From Bremia lactucae (lineage: Eukaryota > Oomycota > Peronosporomycetes > Peronosporales > Peronosporaceae), in the NCBI RefSeq assembly GCF_004359215.1, contig NC_090610.1, positions 2,728,954 through 2,749,164 of the forward strand: a stretch of 20,211 nt of DNA. Reading direction: 5' to 3'. The notes under the pieces were generated by a model. It was not told the DNA's origin and made no database searches. It saw only the letters and a program-made list of their open reading frames with translations. The position numbers were made by a program, and so were the translations under genes. Shown here piece after piece: positions 8,444 to 16,946 of the stretch (positions within the stretch are counted from its first letter, which is position 1; the number at the start of each line of letters is the position of its first letter).

Positions 8444-9118
8444 CTACACGTGGAGTGTCGCCGGCAACGGCTGTGTAGTAAAGTAAGCCGTTGCGTGTTG
8501 TGTATCGATCAGATATAAAGCCGGTAGATCTATAAAAGATTTATCGGATGGATTCATTAAATGATCCATCAGAAAAAAAAGGTCCTTATCTTTTTTATAG
8601 GCTTTCTTTATTTCATCAACTAAGGTTGATGATGGAACACTCGTAGTGAGTGTTGCAACAGTGGGATTGTTTTTACTGTTGGGGTGCACAGCTGACTCGA
8701 AATCGGGTCGGCGTGATAACGCATCAGCGACGACATTAAGTCGTCCTGGTTTATATTCGACGGAGAAGTTATACTCCGCGAAGAAGGATAGCCACCTCGC
8801 CATTCTTTGCGAGAGGTGTGGGCTATTGACGGCCGTGCGTAATGACGCATGGTCTGTATATGCGATGAACGATCTATCTCCGAGGAGGTAGACCCTAAAT
8901 TTAGCCAGTGTATATTTTATGGCAAGGCGTTCCTTGTCGTGCACTGGGTAATTGCGTTCTCCTGGTTGCAGCTGACGCGATTGGCAACAGACGACACGCT
9001 CCGCGCCGTCTGTATCGTATTGCATTAACGCGCAGCCGATTGCGAAATCGCTGGCGTCACAGACCACATGAAATAGTCTGTCTTGATCTGCAATTGCCCA
9101 TCTTGACGATTGCATCAA
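8444..9118 (-). pseudogene. RNase H and connection domain (element A)
   Basis: A 224-codon open frame. Catalytic landmarks are CDASDFAIGCALMQYD (Asp), HDKERLAIKYTLAKF (Glu in DKE), YTDHASLRTAV (Asp) and NVVADALSRRPDF (Asp). LSQRMARWLSFFAEYNFSVE is the usual gypsy connection to the integrase. All four acidic residues are present, so this domain itself looks intact. It is cut from RT upstream (about 9119-9166) and from integrase downstream by frame changes. Confidence 0.85.
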
Positions 9119-9166
9119 GCTTTGCTTGATACCTTCAAAGGAACGCTGACAGTCATTGTTCCATAA

Positions 9167-9797
9167 CTATTTCTCGTCTTTTTTGAAGAGACGAGAGAGA
9201 TGAAATGTCATCTCGGTATAATTGCGGAAGTACTTGTGCAAGTACGCCGCTAGCATACGGAACTTTATCAGTCCCTGGAAATCGACTGGAACCGGCCAGT
9301 CGGTAATTGCCTTGATATTTTCGGGATCAGGGAGCACGTCGTGTTTTCCGACGATACACCCAAGAAGTGGTATTTCGCTTGCAGCGAATACACACTTCTT
9401 GAGATTTGCGTAAAACTTGTGCTTTCGCATAAGTGTAAGAACCTGACGAACGTGAGTTTTATGAACTTCCACGTCCGTCTTTCGGTCCATGGCGCTGCTA
9501 TTGACGAATGTATCGTCAAAAAAACTCGGTGCGAATTCTCGCACCGGTCTTCAATAGATTCGTTACGCAACTGTTGAATGTTGCAGGGGCATTACTAAGC
9601 CCCTGTGGCATTACTAAGCCCCTGTGGCATTACTAGCCATTCCCAGAGCATCTCGCTGGGAGTGCTCACTGCTTTGTCCGGGATGTCCCGTTCACGCATA
9701 AGGATCTGATAAAATCCATCCATCAGTTCCACAGACGAAAAGATGGTACTTTTGAAATACCATATGATTACGTCTTTTCTAGATATCGGCGTTTGAG
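9167..9797 (-). pseudogene. Reverse transcriptase, N-terminally deleted and frame-broken (element A)
   Basis: On the - strand, TPISRKDVIIWYFKSTIFSS and VELMDGFYQILMRERDIPDK lead to LVMPQGLSNA. A 19-bp tandem duplication (9589-9640) then breaks the frame. After it, REFAPSFFDDTFVNSSAMDR carries the F-D-D box and KKCVFAASEIPLLGCIVGK the thumb region. The fingers region present in element I (about 920-1240) is missing: protease-linker sequence joins directly to the TPISRKD block near 9797. RT copies RNA into cDNA; this copy cannot make a full product. Confidence 0.8.
9589..9640 (-). repeat. 19-bp tandem duplication inside the RT PQGLSNA motif
   Basis: The unit gcattactaagcccctgtg occurs at 9589-9607 and 9608-9626, followed by a partial third unit. 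On the coding strand it repeats the codons for MPQGLSNA. Since 19 is not a multiple of 3, it shifts the frame. Element I (1424-1450) has a single unit. Confidence 0.85.
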
Positions 9798-9984
9798 CCA
9801 CTCGACTTATACGAGTGGTGGACCTTCGGCGCTGCCTGTGCATTCGCACAGCTGCCGGCAGCTGACTCCTAGTGTGATTAGTAATCACACTGTGATCTTG
9901 TGCAGTCGTACTAACGACCGTGCCACAAGTGAGGCCATCGCACTCACTCGTAGTACATCCACACGCTTGCGGACTTTCCAAAAC

Positions 9985-10010
9985 GTTCATCAGATGGCCA
10001 TCTGATGAAC
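9985..10010. repeat. Perfect 26-bp palindrome
   Basis: The half GTTCATCAGATGG (9985-9997) is followed without spacer by its exact reverse complement (9998-10010). The homologous site in element I (87-112) has two mismatched pairs. Confidence 0.9.
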
Positions 10011-10320
10011 AAGTGGCAGGTATCTTTACGGATCGATGCTGCCAGCTAATTCTTGGCTCATATTTTCTGAGCCAAGGTGAACCTGGGATGACATCTAATT
10101 TGTCATCCAAATCCAGTACGATGAAATCATCATCATACTGTATATCTTTAAACTTGTAGTGAAAACTCACTACGCGTATCATCACTGTTATCGATGCGCC
10201 CCTGTCAGTAGACGCAGCGTTATCATCGTTGGAGGGATGTCGCGCTCAACATATTGAGGCTAGGAACCTCTAGCGACTGGCGACGAATAAAATTATTGGA
10301 CGCCACGCAGTCCACTTGGG
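9990..10320 (-). pseudogene. Aspartic protease (element A), active-site Gly lost
   Basis: On the - strand, VDCVASNNFIRRQSLEVPSL (about 10255-10315) corresponds to the D-C-G-A-S-N-N-F active-site loop of gypsy proteases. Here Gly is Val; the Asp codon is at 10310-10312. After a frame change come VMIRVVSFHYKFKDIQYDDD, DFIVLDLDDKLDV and the flap-side IPGSPWLRKYEPRISWQHRS. The protease would cut the gag-pol polyprotein. The ORF from 10185 continues through the Cys/Ser-rich linker to the deletion junction near 9797. Confidence 0.7.
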
Positions 10321-10648
10321 TTCTAGTGACAAATCATTTGTCACTTGTCACTTCAAGGTGATGAAATATACCTCATCGCCAGGTGCAGAGACACATAATG
10401 ATTGTGTGTTTGGAGCAACTTTTGCCAAGAGATTTGCAAATTCTCTTGAGGTTGCTGGACCAATAGGGCGTTGCGCCCCCACTGACCCCGACCGTTTTTT
10501 TGCTGTCCGCTTCGTTGTTGCGATTTCGCGACAACTCGGGCCCGCTACGGTTGCCCTTTTTGGCAATCGGTCCATAATTACGTTCAGTACCTCTCGGGCA
10601 CTGGGCATGGGGCATTATATTCATGAGCGTAGTGACCTAATTTTTAGC

Positions 10649-10672
10649 AGCGATTGCATTTCTGCAATCGCT
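10649..10672. repeat. Hairpin, 10-bp perfect stem, 4-nt loop
   Basis: AGCGATTGCA, loop TTTC, then TGCAATCGCT, inside the gag remnant. In element D the same site (about 19908-19931) has one mismatched pair. One of many such hairpins in the retroelements. Confidence 0.85.
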
Positions 10673-10892
10673 TATTGTGCGAAAAGCGAGGTTTTTCGCT
10701 TTCGACATAAGAGAGGTCCATGTGTGAACATCACGCTTGCCTTGCTTGAGGTTTGAAAGCTTTGATCGAGCTCTGCACTCAGCCCTAGGGGCGGTTCAAA
10801 CGTCTGTTTGAGCCGAGCTTCAAAAGCCTCTAACCGGACAGCATGGCCAAGATGGCATCTTTCCTTACGGTCGAACTCATGTGTTCGACCGC

Positions 10893-10921
10893 ACTCCTTT
10901 CTATGTCACTTAGAAAGGAGT
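10893..10921. repeat. Hairpin, 11-bp perfect stem, 7-nt loop
   Basis: ACTCCTTTCTA at 10893-10903 pairs with TAGAAAGGAGT at 10911-10921. The same stem is present in element D at 19027-19055 with the complementary-strand loop. A second hairpin (CGGTCGAAC/GTTCGACCG, 10868-10891) lies directly beside it and is also kept in D (19057-19080). Confidence 0.9.
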
Positions 10922-11009
10922 AGCTATCACGCGAAACGTGATGCGTGTTTCCATTATCATATAACATGTCCATGTTAGGTGATGAAATTGTAGTCCTTGG
11001 ACGGCCAAA

Positions 11010-11018
11010 TTGCTACCA
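11010..11018 (-). other. Primer binding site of element A
   Basis: On the - strand TGGTAGCAA lies two bases inside the LTR1 end at 11021. It matches TGGTAGCAC of element D (18928) and fixes the LTR at 11021-11461 as the 5' LTR of a - strand element. Confidence 0.6.
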
Positions 11019-11020
11019 GA

Positions 11021-11461
11021 TGTGACGGGGCACTTCTGACTTGTACTGCTTCAGTACAGGTCCACTTCGGACTGCCTCAGTGCGAGTGGTGCCTCACGTC
11101 ACTCACGTACACTAGTACGTGCAGAGGAAGACTTTCTTTAAAACACTTTCTTTAGAAGGCTTAAAAGTTAACTGTATTTTACATGTTTAACTTCTTCTGT
11201 TTCTATCGATCTAATACTAACTCAAATTTAAAATAATACGAAACATGTAATAAAGTCTTATCTGTCTCTCTCTTTGCGCGCGTCCAGCGCTGACTGGACT
11301 GCGGAGCAAGTAGATATAATGGTTTATATCTACCAATGGATAAGCTTTTTTAGAATATTACTATGGAAAGTAATATTCTCCAAATCTTATCTACCTTTTA
11401 GATAATATATTAGTTAACAACCTTTGAGTGTTAATTTCATGTAATGATACACCCCGTTACA
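11021..11461 (-). repeat. LTR1, 5' LTR of element A
   Basis: 441 bp with ends TGTGACGGGG and CCCCGTTACA. It is a close copy of 15537-15977 (opposite orientation, also 441 bp), 16947-17379 and 18470-18925. Near its sense-strand 3' end lie adjacent inverted repeats around GACTTGTACTG, CCACTTCG and GCACGTAC. The LTR would carry promoter and polyadenylation signals for the element. It lies 122 bp upstream of the sideroflexin start codon, with its transcription direction pointing away from that gene. Confidence 0.85.
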
Positions 11462-11583
11462 GAAAGGGTGTGTCGCTATCCGGCTCACCCTTAAAATATT
11501 GGACCAGCTTTTTTTTTAAATTTAATATACAGATATGCAGGAAACTCACGTACCTTTACCAACCAAACACGTTTTAAGTTTCG
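11462..11583 (+). promoter_or_regulatory. Short 5' flank of the sideroflexin gene
   Basis: Only 122 bases separate the LTR1 from the ATG. The segment holds GGCTCACCCTTAAAATATTGG near 11480, weakly like an oomycete initiator (GCTCA-pyrimidines), then a T run and an AT-rich stretch. The LTR has therefore become the near upstream region of a host gene. No element can be proven from sequence alone. Confidence 0.3.
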
Positions 11584-12561
11584 ATGCCTTCTAGCCTTGT
11601 AGACCTAGATGCACCTCGCTGGGATCAAAACAAGTACTCGGGCCGTGCCAAACACTTTTTGGCCACCACAAACCCACTCAATGTGCTCGCCAGCGATGCC
11701 GAGCTGAACGCTGCCAAGCAACTCGTGGAGGAATACAAAGCTGGTTTGCATCCGCACCTGAGCGAGGATGAAATCTGGAGCGCAAAGCAGCTTGTGGATA
11801 GCGCTTTTCATCCTGACACGGGTGAGAAGAATTTCTTAGCTGGTCGGATGGCCTTTCAGGTGCCTGGAAATATGATCATTACAGGTTGCATGATGACATT
11901 TTACCGCTCTATCCCTGCCGTTATTTTCTGGCAATTTATGAATCAAACATTTAACTCAATCGTTAACTACACCAACCGCAATGCTAGCACCGGCGTGAGT
12001 CAAGATCAATTACTCCAGGCTTATGCAGCGGCCAGTACAGCGTCGGTGGCTACGGCGCTAGGGCTAAACAAGTGGGTATCCAAACGCCCCAAGCTCAGCA
12101 ATAGCATCATTGGCCGCCTCGTTCCTTTTGCAGCAGTAGCTGCTGCTAACTGCGTCAACATTCCACTTATGCGTCAGGTTGAGCTGCTTAACGGCATTGA
12201 AGTAGAAACGGACGACGGAGAGAAAATTGGCAAGAGTAAGCGAGCAGCAGTCGAAGCTGTGGCCCAAGTTGTGCCGTCGCGCATCCTTATGGCCATGCCT
12301 GGCATGTTTATCCCGCCAGTCATCATGACCAAGTTGGAGCAGCGTCCTCTCTTCCGCAACAACAAGGTGGTGAATGCACTGACCATGATTGGTCTCACCG
12401 GTGTGTGTCTGAGTTTTTCAACTCCGCTCTGCTGCGCATTGTTTCCGCAGCGCAGCTCCACAGCCGTGTCATCGCTCGAAAACGAGCTGCAGGAAACGAT
12501 CCGTCAGCGCACTTTTCACAAGGACCCTGTCACTCATGTTTTTTACAACAAGGGACTTTAA
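11584..12561 (+). CDS. Sideroflexin (mitochondrial serine/amino-acid carrier family)
   Basis: A single-exon ORF of 325 residues, the usual length for sideroflexins, with ATG at 11584 after an AT-rich leader. Family marks in order: HPDTGEK at residues 76-82, NQTFN at 120-124 and NYTNRN at 128-133, ANCVNIPLMRQ at 188-198, and the C-terminal HVFYNKGL ending the protein. Hydrophobic stretches at about 95-117, 145-162, 174-192, 228-250 and 264-288 fit the five-helix inner-membrane topology. Known members (SFXN1/SFXN3) carry serine into mitochondria for one-carbon metabolism; other members have different substrates, so the substrate here is inferred. It appears intact and converges on the UFM1 gene with 122 bp between stop codons. 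Confidence 0.95.
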   Translation: MPSSLVDLDAPRWDQNKYSGRAKHFLATTNPLNVLASDAELNAAKQLVEEYKAGLHPHLSEDEIWSAKQLVDSAFHPDTGEKNFLAGRMAFQVPGNMIITGCMMTFYRSIPAVIFWQFMNQTFNSIVNYTNRNASTGVSQDQLLQAYAAASTASVATALGLNKWVSKRPKLSNSIIGRLVPFAAVAAANCVNIPLMRQVELLNGIEVETDDGEKIGKSKRAAVEAVAQVVPSRILMAMPGMFIPPVIMTKLEQRPLFRNNKVVNALTMIGLTGVCLSFSTPLCCALFPQRSSTAVSSLENELQETIRQRTFHKDPVTHVFYNKGL

Positions 12562-12683
12562 ATCTCTAAAATTAAGCTTTCAATTGGGCAAAGGCTACAA
12601 CAAACTACAACCTTTATAATATGCAAAGTGTAACGTCGGCATCACAGCAAGTAGCGCGCTAGAGCTCAGAGGAAAAAAAGCTT

Positions 12684-13226
<543 letters not shown>

Positions 13227-13430
13227 CACGATTAAGTATTTGTTTGTCGATTACAAAATGAACTGTCTTTTGGCCTAGCGCCTAAACTGTGAGTCATTTT
13301 GTAAATGTTGTACAAAGCAAGTTGTGTGAGGCTAATGTAGTAATGTAGCTAAATCATTTTTTTCCATCAAAGTTATTTTTATCCGAATCAATTTGACCAC
13401 TTTACTCAAATGCAGTTGCGGTAGCGTTTC

Positions 13431-14927
13431 TTAAAATGGCTCGTTACGTAAAAACTTGTTCATCATATCTAGTGCCACAGCCGGTTGATCTTGAGGCACC
13501 ATGTGACCTGCATTAAACACTTTCAGGAATGTTAACTGGTTTTTAAAGGACCGCACGATGCCAGCATTCATCCCTTCGGCCGAAATAAAAGCAGTTTCTG
13601 GAGCTGCATTAAAACCACTCTTGCCATTCCAATCCAGTGCTAACATCCACGCAAGATTTCCGTTCCAGTTGCACATTAGATCGGCATCACCAGCGTAAAC
13701 AAGCACGCGTAGATTGGCGTCTAATAGATCAGCCACATACATATTGAACGGCTTGGCTAAGTCCGCCGTCATGTAAAAAGCCATGTTAACTTTCATGTTG
13801 CACTCCTGCCACGCCCCCACACGTTGCGAGTCGACACCTAAAGATTCCCGGACATTGGCAGAATCGAGATACTTGGAAACGTACGAAATGTCATAGCACT
13901 TGGTCGGATCGTCCATTCTAGTACAGGGCATGCGGATATCGTACGGGTTACGATTAGCAGACAACAGCGGAATAAAGAGCTTTTCGGTGCAGAAATTAAC
14001 GCCATCAAAGCACGCAATTTTGTCTTGTGGGCATTGATCAAGAATTGCCTTACACTTTGGAGCTTCAAGCTTCATAGCTTCTAGCTGAGTGGCATTTACA
14101 AGTAAAATATCATACGCATTCTTCTCCGCCATATCGATGTAATGCGGCAGCTGAATCGACGCCTGCGTAATACCATTGCCAATTGCAATGCCTTTTAAGT
14201 TTATGTGCTTTGAAGTACCGTTGTTTATCTTGTTTTGCTTCCAAATGTAATGAGCCGCAACCGGAACGAAGTGTCCACCGTAGCTTTCACCTGTAATGTA
14301 AAACTCGCGCATACCCAGCTCAGGGTGTTTCTCGAGAAATCCTTGCAGAAAAAAATAAATGTTTTCTCCCACACTATACTCACTGTTGTCAGCATCGCTC
14401 TTATCGCCATATGTAAAGCCCACAGTTGTTGGCTGGTCCAACCACACGACATTGCTCTGGTTCGTCCACGAGTATAGGTTGAGCTTTGTAGACAAATCCG
14501 GTAGTACATGACAAGGTCCATTTTCCGTAAGCAGCGCTAGCATGCTGGAGCAGCCAGGTCCGCCCGTGAGCCAAAGAACGAGCGGATCGGTAGCAGGTTG
14601 GTTACGCGACTCAAAATACCAATAGAAGTAGTGGTCATCAACCTTATTCGGTAGCTTGATGTACCCTGAGTCCTGTGTAGTGAGTCCACAAAAGATATTT
14701 TCACTTTCGTTTCCCATTGCAACGGGTACACCTTCTAATTTACCCGCATAATCGACTTTATGAGTTCGTAAGAGCAATGGCTCAATAGCGTATACTACGA
14801 AAAGGCAGACGCCAATTAGCGACAGCACAGCGACTAAAGCGTGGTAGAATTGGCGATTACGAGCTTCCCGTCGTGCGTATTGCTGTAAGCTATAGCTTGA
14901 TGTCAACGGAGTCGACTCGGATACCAT
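13431..14927 (-). CDS. Serine carboxypeptidase, family S10, type II membrane-anchored
   Basis: 498 residues from the ATG at 14925-14927. The frame is open further upstream to 15008, but that extension begins with TTG, not ATG. A single hydrophobic span at residues 27-53 after a short basic N-terminus predicts a signal anchor with the enzyme on the lumenal side. S10 marks: WLTGGPGCSS (oxyanion region, 119-128), ITGESYGGHFVP with nucleophile Ser215, VYAGDADLMCNWNGN (catalytic Asp region, 411-425), NAGHMVPQDQPA with His475. Several Asn-X-Ser/Thr sites fit secretory glycosylation. It would remove C-terminal residues from peptides in a vacuole or secretory compartment; the CNWNGN segment resembles yeast carboxypeptidase Y. 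No intron or frame break. Could be secreted if the anchor is cleaved. Confidence 0.95.
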   Translation of the reverse strand: MVSESTPLTSSYSLQQYARREARNRQFYHALVAVLSLIGVCLFVVYAIEPLLLRTHKVDYAGKLEGVPVAMGNESENIFCGLTTQDSGYIKLPNKVDDHYFYWYFESRNQPATDPLVLWLTGGPGCSSMLALLTENGPCHVLPDLSTKLNLYSWTNQSNVVWLDQPTTVGFTYGDKSDADNSEYSVGENIYFFLQGFLEKHPELGMREFYITGESYGGHFVPVAAHYIWKQNKINNGTSKHINLKGIAIGNGITQASIQLPHYIDMAEKNAYDILLVNATQLEAMKLEAPKCKAILDQCPQDKIACFDGVNFCTEKLFIPLLSANRNPYDIRMPCTRMDDPTKCYDISYVSKYLDSANVRESLGVDSQRVGAWQECNMKVNMAFYMTADLAKPFNMYVADLLDANLRVLVYAGDADLMCNWNGNLAWMLALDWNGKSGFNAAPETAFISAEGMNAGIVRSFKNQLTFLKVFNAGHMVPQDQPAVALDMMNKFLRNEPF

Positions 14928-15536
14928 TGAACTCAGACGAGATAAAATTTGAAGAGTTAGTCTGAAAATCGGGAAGAGCACAAAAAAATATATCAAATGT
15001 GCCAGCAAGGATAAAACTTAAGCTGCAAACAATCTTGCTAATAAGCTTACTTTAACTACGTAAAGTTTTTTTGGAGAATGTCTATTTCAATATCGTCCTA
15101 CGCAGGTGTCTATCAGGTTGTTGTGTAGGTTGTTGTGTATGTATAAGTGCGAACATAGTTTAAATTTAGCCAGTAAGTCGGAGCCACTGCCGCGATTTTG
15201 AATATTGCACGTACGAAACACCTATGATTGGCTAGTTAGTGTCAGCTAATATGATTTGTCAATAGGTGGCGATAAGATAAGTTCTACGTAAGATACATTA
15301 CACAGGAACGACTGCATTATATAAAGGAAGTTGTTAAATATTCACTCTCTTTTCGGTATTCACTCTCTTTTCGGTTAGATTCACTCATTTTTAAGTCACG
15401 TGACACAAACGATTTACCGTTCATTTTAATTGTAGGGATATTGAATGGAATGAAATTGATGAGCGTCCACCAGCTTATGCGCATCGCGTTGTGCCATGCC
15501 AATATTAGATAGGAACGCGAGCCATGTGGCTTCCAA
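14928..15536. other. Upstream intergenic region of the carboxypeptidase
   Basis: AT-rich sequence without a convincing gene. A 61-codon - strand ORF (15317-15502) has no recognisable motif. It includes the 18-bp tandem repeat at 15340-15375 and a short direct repeat GTTGTGTAGGTTGTTGTGTA near 15119. Promoter elements of the carboxypeptidase probably lie in 14930-15060, but none can be pinned. Confidence 0.4.
15340..15375. repeat. Perfect 18-bp tandem duplication
   Basis: ATTCACTCTCTTTTCGGT occurs twice back to back, followed by a partial third unit (ATTCACTC). Pyrimidine-rich on +. Function unknown. Confidence 0.85.
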
Positions 15537-15977
15537 TGTAACGGGGTGTATCGTTACATGAAGTTTACACTCAAAGGTTGTTAATAAATATATTATCTAA
15601 AAGGTAGGTAATATTTTGAGAATATTACTTTATATGGTAATATTCTAAAAAAGCTTATCCTTTGGTGGATATAGACCATTATATCTACTTTCTCCGCGGT
15701 CCAGTCATCGCTGGACGCGCGCAAAAAAGAGATAGATAAGACTTTTAGTACATGTTTTCTATTAGTTCATAATTAAGTTAGTATTAAGTAGATAGACAAA
15801 AAGAACTTAATTATATTAATACAATTTTTAAATCACCCTCTTTAAAGCAAGTGTTTTAAAGAGAGTCTTCCTCTGCACGCGCTAGTGTACGTGAAGTGAC
15901 GTGAGGCACCACTCGCACTGAGGCAGTGTGAAGTGGACTTGTACTGAAGCAGTACAAGTCAGTAGTGCCCCGTTACA
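15537..15977 (+). repeat. Solo LTR1 with 5-bp target-site duplication
   Basis: 441 bp with ends TGTAACGGGG and CCCCGTTACA, homologous to the LTR1 at 11021-11461 in reverse. TCCAA directly precedes (15532-15536) and directly follows it (15978-15982). No primer site or polypurine tract adjoins it, so this is a solo LTR left by recombination between the LTRs of a full insertion. It contains a perfect 11-bp-stem hairpin, GACTTGTACTG-AAG-CAGTACAAGTC, at 15936-15960. Confidence 0.9.
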
Positions 15978-16019
15978 TCCAATATGTCCTGCGATGCTAT
16001 TGATGAGTCGAATTAAGCT

Positions 16020-16700
16020 TTCTCAAAGGAGCATGTCAAAGCGAGTAATAGCAGCGCCATTGAATCAGCAAATTTGCAACCGAGACATACTGCAGACATT
16101 GAACTGTTCGTGGTTTCTTCTTCAACCTCGCGCTCTTCATTTTCCTGTCGTTTATATAGCAATCGTTGTCATTGCTGTTAATAGGTTGTAGTATCGTGGC
16201 TCTTTGCCACAAAAAATAATGCTGTAGCATCGGATTAAGCGCCAACGCTTCACGATAAAGCTCATACAGCACGTATTGTCCATATTTACCAACCCTCGTC
16301 GTCGCGACCTATATGTTGATCCTTCTCCTCGGTGCTGGCGCATGAGCCGTCTTAAATCGCTTTTCGATGCATCAAGGTAGATAAAGCTTCGACAGCTTGC
16401 ACAATAGAATTGTCTATTCCGTTCCACGACCGCTATAGCCATACATCTTTTCGCATTACATAAACGACTTATAGGTACCACTTGCGTTCTCACCGTTAAT
16501 ATGATTTATATAATGGCCTGTCTCATGACGCTGCCAGCGTCGTCACCGTCTTTGATACTCTGTAACTGCTGCCTTGATAATCCCCAATTTCTACACAAAT
16601 TGCATGACAAGCAGCGATATGTTTCGCTTAAGAAATCTGCCTTTGCATCCTGCAATGCAAAAAGGCTCAACAGTGCTATCCTTGATAAATTAGTTGCAAG
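16020..16700 (-). pseudogene. Possible decayed or spliced gene, unassigned
   Basis: On the - strand, coding-like stretches follow each other in different frames. FLSETYRCLSCNLCRNWGLS lies near 16600. CNAKRCMAIAVVERNRQFYC and ASCRSFIYLDASKSDLRRLM lie near 16400, with three Cys pairs that could bind zinc. YVLYELYREALALNPMLQHY lies near 16240, and an acidic RQENEEREVEEETTNSS near 16100. A possible intron starts at GTGAGAACG near 16495 and ends at CTATAG near 16433. I could not join the blocks into one frame and do not recognise a family. It may be a relic or an intron-rich gene; the solo LTR has inserted at its downstream side. Confidence 0.25.
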
Positions 16701-16743
16701 AGTGTGACGTCCGCACGGTTTTCTGCGGTGGCGGGATTCCGAA

Positions 16744-16946
16744 TGTAACGGGCTAAAGTTGTCCGAATGTTACACAGTCCCCGTAAGTACACTTGGTGTG
16801 CTTCAGGGAATGGTCAATAAGCTAAATAGAGTAATTAGACCCACCACTCGGGTGTAGTTCACATTTGTGACCAACCCTTGTGCATCTGATGCACATAGGT
16901 GTATTCAAATCACGGATGACGCCTAGCGTCATCCGTGAAGACGGCT
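16744..16946 (+). repeat. LTR2 fragment, truncated by LTR1
   Basis: It starts TGTAACGGGCTAAAGTTG and is collinear with the first about 200 bases of the LTR2 at 5546. It stops where LTR1 begins at 16947. It ends with a perfect hairpin of 12-bp stem, CACGGATGACGC-CTA-GCGTCATCCGTG (16911-16937). The rest of LTR2 is not found on the other side of the LTR1. Confidence 0.7.

Larger units (their letters stand above)
10330..10975 (-). pseudogene. Gag remnant with two internal deletions (element A)
   Basis: This is collinear with the gag of element D. The first part matches 18945-19112 of D, then jumps to the equivalent of about 19493 (junction near 10834). At about 10723 it jumps from the equivalent of 19601 to 19856. 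Thus about 380 and 250 bases are lost. The nucleocapsid end is kept but its knuckle is mutated: the matching bases read a Cys-Asn-Arg-Cys start followed by a stop. The tail VAGPSCREIATTKRTAKKR is basic. Gag packages the RNA; this copy cannot form a capsid domain. Confidence 0.7.
6393..11461 (-). mobile_element. Ty3/gypsy chromodomain retrotransposon, element A (5' LTR present, 3' LTR missing)
   Basis: Read on the - strand from 11461: LTR1, primer site, shortened gag, protease, shortened RT, RNase H, integrase, GPY/F, then chromodomain, 3' non-coding end and the start of a polypurine tract (TTTTAGGGAGG) at 6393. The 3' LTR expected left of 6393 is absent; the coiled-coil gag of the LTR2 element is there instead. 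A 230-base piece of the same coiled-coil ORF (6938-7165, opposite strand) separates GPY/F from the chromodomain. Deletions, a 19-bp duplication and lost catalytic residues show it is dead. Confidence 0.85.

Noticed and set aside
8600..10100. Possible CRISPR-like or clustered repeat array
   Set aside because: The many inverted repeats differ in sequence from one another and are unevenly spaced; there is no shared direct repeat with spacers.
10316..10756. 146-codon ORF on the plus strand
   Set aside because: It is antisense to the gag remnant of element A; the - strand carries the family sequence.
14928..15008. 27-residue N-terminal extension of the carboxypeptidase
   Set aside because: The extension would begin with TTG. 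The first ATG is at 14927 and gives a normal S10 protein with a signal anchor.
15317..15502. 61-codon ORF on the minus strand
   Set aside because: It runs through the 18-bp tandem repeat, has no motif and no homologue in the window.
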